Source of the DNA: an uncultured beta proteobacterium | Lineage (GTDB): Bacteria; Pseudomonadota; Gammaproteobacteria; Burkholderiales; Burkholderiaceae_C | Assembly (NCBI GenBank): GCA_903830985.1 | Contig: CAIKVZ010000120.1 | Coordinates: 1-54,456, forward strand | DNA: 54,456 nucleotides | Direction: 5' to 3' | In this document: in pieces, positions 40,565 through 46,647 of the stretch | Position numbering within the stretch: the stretch's first letter is position 1 | Layout: each line of letters starts with the position of its first letter | The notes under the pieces: generated by a model | What the model was told of the DNA's origin: nothing | Database searches by the model: none | Seen by the model: the letters and a program-made list of their open reading frames with translations, nothing else | Made by a program: the position numbers and the translations under genes

Positions 40565-41302
40565 ATGACCGCCCTACCCTCAAAGCCCAGTTTGACCGGA
40601 TCGACGGTGACACAGGGGCAATTCAAAACCGCACTCGACAACCTTAACGATTACCTGACGGGCCTCTTCGGCGCCGATGGCACGGTAGGCACGGCCAGAA
40701 GCACGCTCAACATCGTCAACCCGAGTGACCCCACTTATACCCAGGTGGTCAACGCGCTGGGCTATACGCCGTATAACGCTGCCAGTGCTGCGGCCAAGCT
40801 CGATAAATCCGGCGGCACCATGACCGGCAGTATCACCATGAGCAGTGGCGCCTTGATCTATTCGAGTCAGGGCGGCGGTTCGGACAACGCCCGCAACACT
40901 GGCTACAAGATGAATGACGGGCAGGACATCGGCGAGATGAACCGCTCGAGCCAGTATTACGACGACCGGGCCGCCAACTGCAACGGCTATGTGCCGAACG
41001 GCAACTGTCAGGGCAACAGCTTGTGGACCCCGCCGAACGGGAATTGGTGGGAATGGTATTCGGCCATCGGCCAGAGCGCTTGGCACAACAGCGGCTCATT
41101 CGACTACGCCGGAGGCGCGACCTACGCCAACAATCCGGTCTCAGTCGGCTACAACTACGACGGCTATTACCTCGCTGCGGACGAAATCGGCGGCGGCGAA
41201 TACCACCGTAACTACCGCAACTGCAATTGCGGCGCGTTCAACTGCGTCACCAACTGCAACTGCAATTGCGACTGCAACTGCAACTGCGCCTGTTGCGACT
41301 GA
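40565..41302 (+). CDS. Tail-fibre-like protein with Asn-Cys-rich C-terminal tail
   Basis: A 245-residue protein. The N-terminal part (about 1-110) looks like a fibre or tip protein: TQGQFKTALDNLNDYLTGLF, YTQVVNALGYTPYNAASAAA, then SGGTMTGSITMSSGALIYSS. The middle is rich in Asn, Gly, Tyr and Trp (NGNWWEWYSAIGQSAWHNSG). The C-terminal 27 residues (219-245) hold 11 cysteines, with Cys at every second position from 231 to 243 and mostly Asn between. ATG 40565 follows the stop of the small fibre protein. I see no export or membrane signal. The tail resembles a modified or metal-binding peptide and not a fold, and the next four genes include two candidate modifying enzymes. Confidence 0.88.
   Translation: MTALPSKPSLTGSTVTQGQFKTALDNLNDYLTGLFGADGTVGTARSTLNIVNPSDPTYTQVVNALGYTPYNAASAAAKLDKSGGTMTGSITMSSGALIYSSQGGGSDNARNTGYKMNDGQDIGEMNRSSQYYDDRAANCNGYVPNGNCQGNSLWTPPNGNWWEWYSAIGQSAWHNSGSFDYAGGATYANNPVSVGYNYDGYYLAADEIGGGEYHRNYRNCNCGAFNCVTNCNCNCDCNCNCACCD
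41252..41299 (+). repeat. AACTGC hexanucleotide repeat encoding the Asn-Cys tail
   Basis: Six consecutive units of AACTGC or a close variant (AATTGC, GACTGC) lie at 41252-41287. They are followed by GCC TGT TGC GAC and the stop. The in-frame hexamer could expand or contract by slippage without shifting frame. Confidence 0.8.
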
Positions 41303-41309
41303 GGCCACC

Positions 41310-41990
41310 ATGCTAAACAAAATCATAGGCGTCACCCTGGACAAAGCGCTGGACCCCGACATCGTCTGGACAAAAACCACGACGGGCTACTCCGCCTCCT
41401 GTGATGCAGAAAAGAAACCGTTAGTCATCACCATGGACGACTTGCCGCCGGACGCACGGCGCGACGATCACAGCTTGTTCACGTTTGTGACCAGCGATGG
41501 CATCGACCCGGCGTGGATTAACACCTATCAACTATCCAAGCCCTGGCGTCGATCGACGGTCGATGCGATGCGATTTGCGGGCTATCGCTGGTACGCCAAC
41601 TTGGTGGTGCCGTTCGCCGACAGCCCGCCCACACTGGTGTTATTCGGGCGCGGCGAGTCCGCTTTTACGGCCACTGAAGTGACCGAGGTCTACGATCACC
41701 GGACCTACGAAGCGACCATCCGACAAACGCTACGCTCCAATCTGCGATTGAGTGTGAACGCGCAAAACGGTATCGCGCAGATCGAGGCACAACTGATGGA
41801 GCCCAGCGGCGCGCTCAGTAGCCGCACGGGTGTGACCGTGTACTGGGAGAGCACCGGCGGATATTTTTTAAGTGCTCGGACCCAAAGCATCGACGGCAAA
41901 GCGACTGCGGTGCTTAAAGACTACGTCCAACCGTGCGTTGTTAAAGCCGGCTTTCGGCATTTCCCAGCCAAATCTGAGGTCACACTATGA
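41310..41990 (+). CDS. Beta-rich protein of the maturation cassette
   Basis: A 226-residue protein of unknown family, starting seven bases after the Asn-Cys fibre gene and overlapping the oxygenase gene by four. The first 130 residues are mixed (LDKALDPDIVWTKTTTGYSA, DGIDPAWINTYQLSKPWRRS), then VVPFADSPPTLVLFGRGESA. The C-terminal 70 residues look Ig-like (MEPSGALSSRTGVTVYWEST, then GGYFLSARTQSIDGKATAVL), similar to bacterial Big_1-type domains. No catalytic motif is seen. It could be a tip structural protein that carries the modified tail, or a substrate-presenting partner. This is inference from order. Confidence 0.6.
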   Translation: MLNKIIGVTLDKALDPDIVWTKTTTGYSASCDAEKKPLVITMDDLPPDARRDDHSLFTFVTSDGIDPAWINTYQLSKPWRRSTVDAMRFAGYRWYANLVVPFADSPPTLVLFGRGESAFTATEVTEVYDHRTYEATIRQTLRSNLRLSVNAQNGIAQIEAQLMEPSGALSSRTGVTVYWESTGGYFLSARTQSIDGKATAVLKDYVQPCVVKAGFRHFPAKSEVTL

Positions 41991-42571
41991 GCCTGCAAGT
42001 AATCGACGACGCAGTGCCTGCGGCACAGTTTGTGCAATTTCAGGACTGGTTTGCGAACCTCGCGATGTTGCCTGGTTGGCGTGCGAGCAAAACAGCGTCG
42101 GGTTCGTTCTGGCATCGAAACTTCGTGCTCTCCGGCATTTTTAATCATCACTATAGCCCCGGCGCAGTCAATCCAGGCATGACCCACGAAGCGTTGATCT
42201 GTCAAACGCACCCACTGGCCCAGATCGCGCGTCAGTTTAGCGAACAGCATTTTGCAGGCCTCGCCTTTAGCCGGGTCTGGATCAACGTCCAGGGCTTTGG
42301 GGAAGACGCCGCAGTGCATCGGGATTTCGAGCGTGAATATGACGGGCGATCACGTGCAGCGGTCTGGTATCCGATGCCAGCGTGGGAGTTGGATTGGGCC
42401 GGCGATTTCACTGTGTGGAATGACGCGAATGAGATTGTGCGATCGGTAGCGATCAAACCCAACCGACTGGTGATCTTCGATGGCAATCCGCCGCACGCCG
42501 CCAGACCTCTTTCCCGATTTGCCCCCGAGCGGCGCGTATCAGTAGCGTTTGGCCGCGAAGTGATGGAGTAA
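41987..42571 (+). CDS. 2-oxoglutarate/Fe(II)-dependent oxygenase-like protein
   Basis: A 194-residue protein with the facial triad of 2OG-Fe(II) oxygenases: His111 and Asp113 in VHRDFE, and His170 in NPPHAARPLSRF, followed by an Arg near 181 suited to bind 2-oxoglutarate. The double-stranded beta-helix region includes AAVWYPMPAWELDWAGDFTV and IKPNRLVIFDGNPPHAARPL. Such enzymes hydroxylate proteins, small molecules or nucleic acids. Being placed between a Cys/Asn-rich fibre and a radical SAM protein, it may hydroxylate the Asn-Cys tail. It overlaps the upstream gene (ATGA) and lies three bases before the next. Confidence 0.8.
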   Translation: MSLQVIDDAVPAAQFVQFQDWFANLAMLPGWRASKTASGSFWHRNFVLSGIFNHHYSPGAVNPGMTHEALICQTHPLAQIARQFSEQHFAGLAFSRVWINVQGFGEDAAVHRDFEREYDGRSRAAVWYPMPAWELDWAGDFTVWNDANEIVRSVAIKPNRLVIFDGNPPHAARPLSRFAPERRVSVAFGREVME

Positions 42572-42574
42572 GTA

Positions 42575-42760
42575 ATGCACATTAAAAAAACCATTGAAGA
42601 AATCGACGAAACCCACATCCGGATGGTTATTGAAGTGATAGATGCAGAGCGCGTGCGCGGCCGTCGGACTTACAACCTCGTCAAATCCCCGACGCAGAAT
42701 ACCGACGAAGTGTGTCGCGAAGCCTGCCCCGAAGCGTTTGCCGAAGCGTTCGCATCATGA
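42575..42760 (+). CDS. 61-residue protein of the maturation cassette
   Basis: A 61-residue protein that I do not recognise. It has charged strands and helices (IEEIDETHIRMVIEVIDAER) and a C-terminal DEVCREACPEAFAEAFAS with Cys at about 47 and 51. Small size and position between an oxygenase and a radical SAM gene are compatible with a RiPP-type precursor, a recognition-element chaperone or a tip linker. It overlaps the radical SAM start by ATGA. Nothing in the sequence decides among these. Confidence 0.6.
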   Translation: MHIKKTIEEIDETHIRMVIEVIDAERVRGRRTYNLVKSPTQNTDEVCREACPEAFAEAFAS

Positions 42761-44109
42761 CCATTTTTACCATTCACGCCCGACGCGTCGCCGATGGGGT
42801 CGAGACCACGTTCGGCTACGACAACCAGACTTCAATGTTCCTGCGTGCGGATGGCACACCGGTGATTCTGAGCCGGCCGATGCAGTTTGGGGAAGCCGAA
42901 GTGGTGTCCGTCAACCAGCCCGGGCGCAAGGGCGACATCAAAACCCTCAAAATCAGTCTGGGCCTATCCTGCAACTACGAGTGTGGCTACTGCAGCCAGC
43001 GTTTTGTGCCGCACGCGGAGCAAACCAATCCGGGCGATGTCGGCCCGTTCGTGGCACAACTGACCGCGAACCTCCCATCGGCGCCCGGACGCATCGAATT
43101 CTGGGGTGGCGAGCCGTTTGTGTATTGGAAGACACTGAAACCGCTCGCCGAGGCGCTCCGAGCGCTGTATCCGGCGGCGCATTTCAACATCATCACCAAC
43201 GGCAGTCTCCTCGATTTCGACAAAAACGCCTGGCTCGAGCAGATGGGCTTTAGCGTGGGCCTGTCGCACGATGGGCCTGGCTATCACGCGCGCGGCGCTG
43301 ACCCGCTCGATGACCCGGAGAAACTGGCAGCGATCATGGATTTGTGGGCGCGCATGAAACCGCTCGGGCGCATGAGTGTCAACGCCATGATGCATCGAGA
43401 CAATCAGAGTCGGGCCGCTGTGCAGGCCTGGTTGCAGGCGCGCTTTGGTGCGGATGTGCCGATTGGCGAAGGCGCCTACATCGACCCCTACGACGAAGGC
43501 GGCATGGCGGCGGTGCTGCGAGATCCGGCCGAGCACATGCTGTATCGCGCCAGAGCATTTAGCGAATTACGCCAAGGGCGGGTCGCGAATTTCTCCATCG
43601 CGCGGCAGAAAATTCAAGGCTTCATCGATTCCATCCGCAACCAGCGTCCGGCCAGCAGCGTGGGCCAGAAGTGCGGCATGGATAAAGCGGACAATCTGGC
43701 GGTCGATCTTGCTGGCAATGTCATCACCTGCCAGAACGTATCGGCTGCGGCAGTCGCACCGAACGGACAGGCGCATAAAATCGGCCACCTCACGGATCTG
43801 CCCAGCGTAAAGCTAAAAACCGCCACCCACTGGAGCCAGCGTCGCGATTGTGCTGCCTGTCCGGTGTTGCAACTGTGCCAGGGCAGTTGCATGTTTCTGG
43901 AGGGGCCGCTGTGGGAGGCTGGGTGCAATTCGGCTTATTCCGACAATGTGCCGTTCTTTGCGGCAGCGATCGAGTACCTGACCGGGTTCACGCCGTATTA
44001 CATCGAAGGCGATTTCAGGGACGACCGGAAGGACCTGTTCGGCCGGGTGCGCGGCGTGCCGACAGCCAAGCAAAAGCGCGTCATCGAGATTCACGCCGTA
44101 CCCGCATAG
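42757..44109 (+). CDS. Radical SAM/SPASM protein
   Basis: A 450-residue radical SAM enzyme. The [4Fe-4S]-SAM motif is CNYECGYC with Cys72, Cys76 and Cys79, and the SAM-binding GGEP lies at 117-120. The C-terminus is a complete seven-cysteine SPASM domain: Cys306 and Cys325 (GX4C), then Cys365, 368, 374 and 378 (CX2CX5CX3C) and Cys390. SPASM enzymes are mostly peptide or protein maturases, as in anSME and sactipeptide synthases. ATG 42757 overlaps the preceding stop; a longer upstream frame is not needed. No sulfatase is encoded in the window; the adjacent Asn-Cys-rich fibre is the obvious candidate substrate. Confidence 0.92.
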   Translation: MTIFTIHARRVADGVETTFGYDNQTSMFLRADGTPVILSRPMQFGEAEVVSVNQPGRKGDIKTLKISLGLSCNYECGYCSQRFVPHAEQTNPGDVGPFVAQLTANLPSAPGRIEFWGGEPFVYWKTLKPLAEALRALYPAAHFNIITNGSLLDFDKNAWLEQMGFSVGLSHDGPGYHARGADPLDDPEKLAAIMDLWARMKPLGRMSVNAMMHRDNQSRAAVQAWLQARFGADVPIGEGAYIDPYDEGGMAAVLRDPAEHMLYRARAFSELRQGRVANFSIARQKIQGFIDSIRNQRPASSVGQKCGMDKADNLAVDLAGNVITCQNVSAAAVAPNGQAHKIGHLTDLPSVKLKTATHWSQRRDCAACPVLQLCQGSCMFLEGPLWEAGCNSAYSDNVPFFAAAIEYLTGFTPYYIEGDFRDDRKDLFGRVRGVPTAKQKRVIEIHAVPA

Positions 44110-44130
44110 ATCGACTGTTTTTAACCAACC

Positions 44131-44164
44131 GCCCGCCTGGCTTGCGTCAGAGCGGGCTTTTTTT
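44131..44164 (+). terminator. Terminator after the radical SAM gene
   Basis: GCCCGC (44131-44136) pairs with GCGGGC (44152-44157), followed by a run of T. It separates the maturation cassette from the lysis genes. Confidence 0.8.
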
Positions 44165-44179
44165 ATGGAGATGACCACC

Positions 44180-44563
44180 ATGCCAGAACCCGCCACCAGC
44201 AGCGTTGCCGGCGCTGCGGCCGCTTACAACGCCATCAACGGGAGCGCACTAGCCGCCGCCAGCGGCGCAACACTCGCCGCCGTAGTGACGATGCTAATGA
44301 CACCACCGCGCACGACCCGCGAATGGGCCGTGGGCTTAATCAGCACGGTGGTGTCGAGCATCGGCGGCGGTGCTTTTACGGTTGAATATTTCCAATTCCA
44401 CCACTGGGCGTTCTCGACGCTGGGCCTGTGCGCGATGGGTGGCTTGATGTTCGCCTGTGGGTTGCCGGGTTGGGCACTGGTGCGCTGGATCTTTAACTTT
44501 ATCGATAAAAACCGCGATGCATCGATCGACGACATCGCCAAAAACGCAAAGGAGTTGTTATGA
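44180..44563 (+). CDS. Putative holin
   Basis: A 127-residue membrane protein. Predicted transmembrane segments lie near 20-42 (SALAAASGATLAAVVTMLM), 55-78 (WAVGLISTVVSSIGGGAFTV) and 85-108 (FSTLGLCAMGGLMFACGLPG). The C-terminal tail is charged (DKNRDASIDDIAKNAKELL). It sits immediately before the endolysin and spanin genes, the usual holin position. ATG 44180 is preferred because GGAG lies nine bases upstream and ATG 44165 falls on the terminator T-run. The stop overlaps the endolysin start. Confidence 0.75.
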   Translation: MPEPATSSVAGAAAAYNAINGSALAAASGATLAAVVTMLMTPPRTTREWAVGLISTVVSSIGGGAFTVEYFQFHHWAFSTLGLCAMGGLMFACGLPGWALVRWIFNFIDKNRDASIDDIAKNAKELL

Positions 44564-45021
44564 AACCGCAGGAATTTATTGATTTGATCGGCCCAGCAGC
44601 ACAAGCATCGGCCGCGAACACCGGCGTGCCGGCAAGTTTCACCGTAGCGCAGGGCGCACTGGAATCGGGATGGGGTACGTCATCGCTCGCTAGGGACGGC
44701 AAGAATCTCTTCGGCGTCAAAGCCGACCCGGCGTGGCATGGCGATGTCTTGTATATCAACACGCGTGAATTCCTGAACGGCGCGTGGACGACGGTGGCGG
44801 CGCGCTGGCGCAAATACACCGACTGGCAGGACTGCATGGATGACCACGCGGCGTTCCTACATCAGAACCGTCGCTACGCGGCGTGCTTCGCGTGCACCAC
44901 CGGCGATGCGTTTGCAAAGGCCGTCGCTAAGGCCGGCTATGCCACCGACCCGGATTACGCCGCGAAGCTCATATCCATCATTGGGCAGCACGAACTCGCT
45001 GCCCTGGACGGCGGTGCGTGA
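44560..45021 (+). CDS. Endolysin, glucosaminidase family
   Basis: A 153-residue FlgJ/glucosaminidase-type peptidoglycan hydrolase. Landmarks are PASFTVAQGALESGWGTSSL with the catalytic Glu, the GKNLFGVKADPAWHG block and the WRKYTDWQDCMDDHAAFL segment; the C-terminal part includes YATDPDYAAKLISIIGQHEL. It cleaves glycan strands at lysis. There is no signal peptide, so it depends on the holin. The start has GGAG upstream. A separate lysozyme pseudogene downstream suggests that this enzyme is the working endolysin. Confidence 0.9.
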   Translation: MKPQEFIDLIGPAAQASAANTGVPASFTVAQGALESGWGTSSLARDGKNLFGVKADPAWHGDVLYINTREFLNGAWTTVAARWRKYTDWQDCMDDHAAFLHQNRRYAACFACTTGDAFAKAVAKAGYATDPDYAAKLISIIGQHELAALDGGA

Positions 45022-45539
45022 TGCTTCCGATCTTGAACATCTTGGCCGTACTACCGTGGCCGTTGATCGGGGCTTCTGTGCTGGCCACGGTGCTGTTCGC
45101 CGGCGGGTGCCAGTTTGGAACAAACCGCGTCACCGCCAAGTGGGATGCCGAAAAGGTCGCTACTGCAGAGGCCATCGCCAAACAGGCAGAGCACGTGGCC
45201 GCCGTGGTCGTTCGGCAATCCACCATCAATCAGGAGATCTCAAATGAATTCCAGAAAGCCAAGGCAGCGATTGCTGCTGATCGTCAGCATCTGCTTGCTC
45301 GTGTTCCTGTCGGCGTGCACGTCGACACCGCAGATAATACCGGCGCAGCGCCCACCGTTCCCAGCGTTGCCGCCCGAACTGATGCAGCCACCGCCGACCC
45401 TGTATCTGCTGCCGGCCGGCCAGAGATCAGCGCCGCATGCGAAAAACTAGTCGAGGATGCTGCGCAGACGACGCTGATGGTAGTGGCGTTTCAACGGTGG
45501 TATCGAGAGCAGCGCGAGGCTATTGGCAATTCTCGCTGA
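45021..45539 (+). CDS. Inner-membrane spanin (Rz-like)
   Basis: A 172-residue Rz-type protein. It has one N-terminal membrane segment (PLIGASVLATVLFAGGC) and a periplasmic helical region (EAIAKQAEHVAAVVVRQSTI and the following coil). The C-terminal half is Ala/Thr-rich, then ends in a short helix. It spans the periplasm with an outer-membrane partner to disrupt the outer membrane at lysis. The endolysin stop overlaps the start region (GTGATG). The Rz1 gene is nested inside in another frame. Confidence 0.82.
   Translation: MLPILNILAVLPWPLIGASVLATVLFAGGCQFGTNRVTAKWDAEKVATAEAIAKQAEHVAAVVVRQSTINQEISNEFQKAKAAIAADRQHLLARVPVGVHVDTADNTGAAPTVPSVAARTDAATADPVSAAGRPEISAACEKLVEDAAQTTLMVVAFQRWYREQREAIGNSR
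45244..45450 (+). CDS. Outer-membrane spanin lipoprotein (Rz1-like), nested
   Basis: A 68-residue lipoprotein entirely inside the Rz-like gene in the +1 frame. The signal peptide is RLLLIVSICLLVFLSAC with lipobox LSAC. The mature part is proline-rich (PPFPALPPELMQPPPTLYLL), the hallmark of Rz1. It pairs with Rz across the periplasm. The nested arrangement and Pro content make this assignment strong despite the small size. Confidence 0.88.
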   Translation: MNSRKPRQRLLLIVSICLLVFLSACTSTPQIIPAQRPPFPALPPELMQPPPTLYLLPAGQRSAPHAKN

Positions 45540-45554
45540 CGAGCGGCCCACTCT

Positions 45555-45734
45555 GGCCTCAACTTCAACCTCGGGGCTAGTCGGTTGCAGACGTCGACGC
45601 TGCGTAGGCGGATCAACCAGCAGGACTGGTCCGCCGCAGCGCTGGAGTTGCGGCTATGAGTGTATGGCGGCGGGAAAGTGCTGCCGGGACTGGTGATGAG
45701 GCGGGAGGCGGAAGTGCGTCTTCTGGTTGCCTAA
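45555..45734 (+). pseudogene. Lysozyme (GH24) C-terminal remnant with in-frame TGA
   Basis: In one frame the DNA reads LNFNLGASRLQTSTLRRRIN, then QQDWSAAALELRL, a TGA at 45657-45659, and VYGGGKVLPGLVMRREAEVR before TAA 45732-45734. This is the C-terminal half of a phage lysozyme (family landmarks NFNLG, STLRRRIN, GGGKVLPGLVMRREAE). The N-terminal half with the catalytic residues is missing, and the TGA sits where RW normally occurs. It lies between the spanins and the restriction operon, so the cargo insertion may have destroyed the gene. Confidence 0.82.
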
Positions 45735-45747
45735 TGCACTGCAAGGA

Positions 45748-46647
45748 TCAGGCCCAAATCTCGTCCAAATTCTTCGCCGCCAGCAGCTTGTCGCGCAGCG
45801 CGTAACGGGACGACTGCATATTGACCTCGCTGCTTTCCGGGCGCGGGATTGGAACAATCGGCGTTGCCGCTCCCTTAAACTTGATCATGTACTTCCCCGT
45901 GTCGTTGTACGGAACGATGGCCTCAATCTCGCCTATGTGCGTGATGGCTGCGACGGGAGCGACCTGATAAGCAGCGATGAACTTCAGTTTTGCGATGTGC
46001 TTTGCATTGATCCGCACGGCGAACCAGCAGTGCTCATTGAGAAATCGTTGCTTGAACCCCTCTTCGCGCGCAGGGACGACGATGGTATCGAATTTGTCGT
46101 TTTCTGACCCGATGGGTTGCACCTGATCGCTCGGGTCTTCTTGTTTGGGTGGCGTGAATGCGTTGATTCCGAGCATAGGCAGGATCAACAACATATCTGT
46201 CAGGAACGCTTGTGCCGTAGCCTTTGCTGCGGGTGCCATCGTCGGAGCAGTCGGATTATTTTTGTTCATAAGAATTGCACGGTCGTGTTTCTTGGCCAGC
46301 GCAACCAGTGCCGATTCCAGGTACTGAACTTCCGTTTTGCCGATCTTGTGATTTTGATCAAAGAAGTAGACGCCCCACACCCACCCCTCCTTATTCGAGA
46401 CGTGATTCTTCAATCGGTCGCCAACCGGGTCAGCCTCGCCGATGTAGATCGTTTCCTCGGCAGCGTTACCGACGAGGATGTAGATGCCGGCCCGGGAAAA
46501 GCCCGGCTCCTGTTTCAACAGATGGAACAGATCCCTGTTGAAGACGACACCGTAGCCAGACCAATTCGACTTATCGAGGTGCCGAATCCCTTCCGGATCT
46601 CCGGTAGTCGCAAAAAGCGTAATAGAGAATGGTTGCATTGTGCTCAT
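45748..46647 (-). CDS. GIY-YIG nuclease fused to an unrecognised C-domain
   Basis: A 299-residue protein, last in the restriction operon. Residues 50-120 have the GIY-YIG core: GIY at 54-56, YIG at 68-70, Arg78 and Glu111. A Pro/Ala-rich linker follows. The C-terminal part (about 190-299) includes VVPAREEGFKQRFLNEHCWF and HIAKLKFIAAYQVAPVAAIT, a pattern that could be PUA/EVE-like but is not identified. Its ATG overlaps the HsdR stop (ATGA), so it is translated with HsdR. GIY-YIG nucleases cut DNA; fusion to a possible modified-base reader would fit a type IV-like role. That is inference. Confidence 0.82.
   Translation of the reverse strand: MSTMQPFSITLFATTGDPEGIRHLDKSNWSGYGVVFNRDLFHLLKQEPGFSRAGIYILVGNAAEETIYIGEADPVGDRLKNHVSNKEGWVWGVYFFDQNHKIGKTEVQYLESALVALAKKHDRAILMNKNNPTAPTMAPAAKATAQAFLTDMLLILPMLGINAFTPPKQEDPSDQVQPIGSENDKFDTIVVPAREEGFKQRFLNEHCWFAVRINAKHIAKLKFIAAYQVAPVAAITHIGEIEAIVPYNDTGKYMIKFKGAATPIVPIPRPESSEVNMQSSRYALRDKLLAAKNLDEIWA

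Noticed and set aside
40989-41302. An upstream extension of the 41310 protein in the second frame of the Asn-Cys fibre gene
   Set aside because: It is a Thr/Ala-rich shadow of the repeat region, and ATG 41310 is well placed after the fibre stop.
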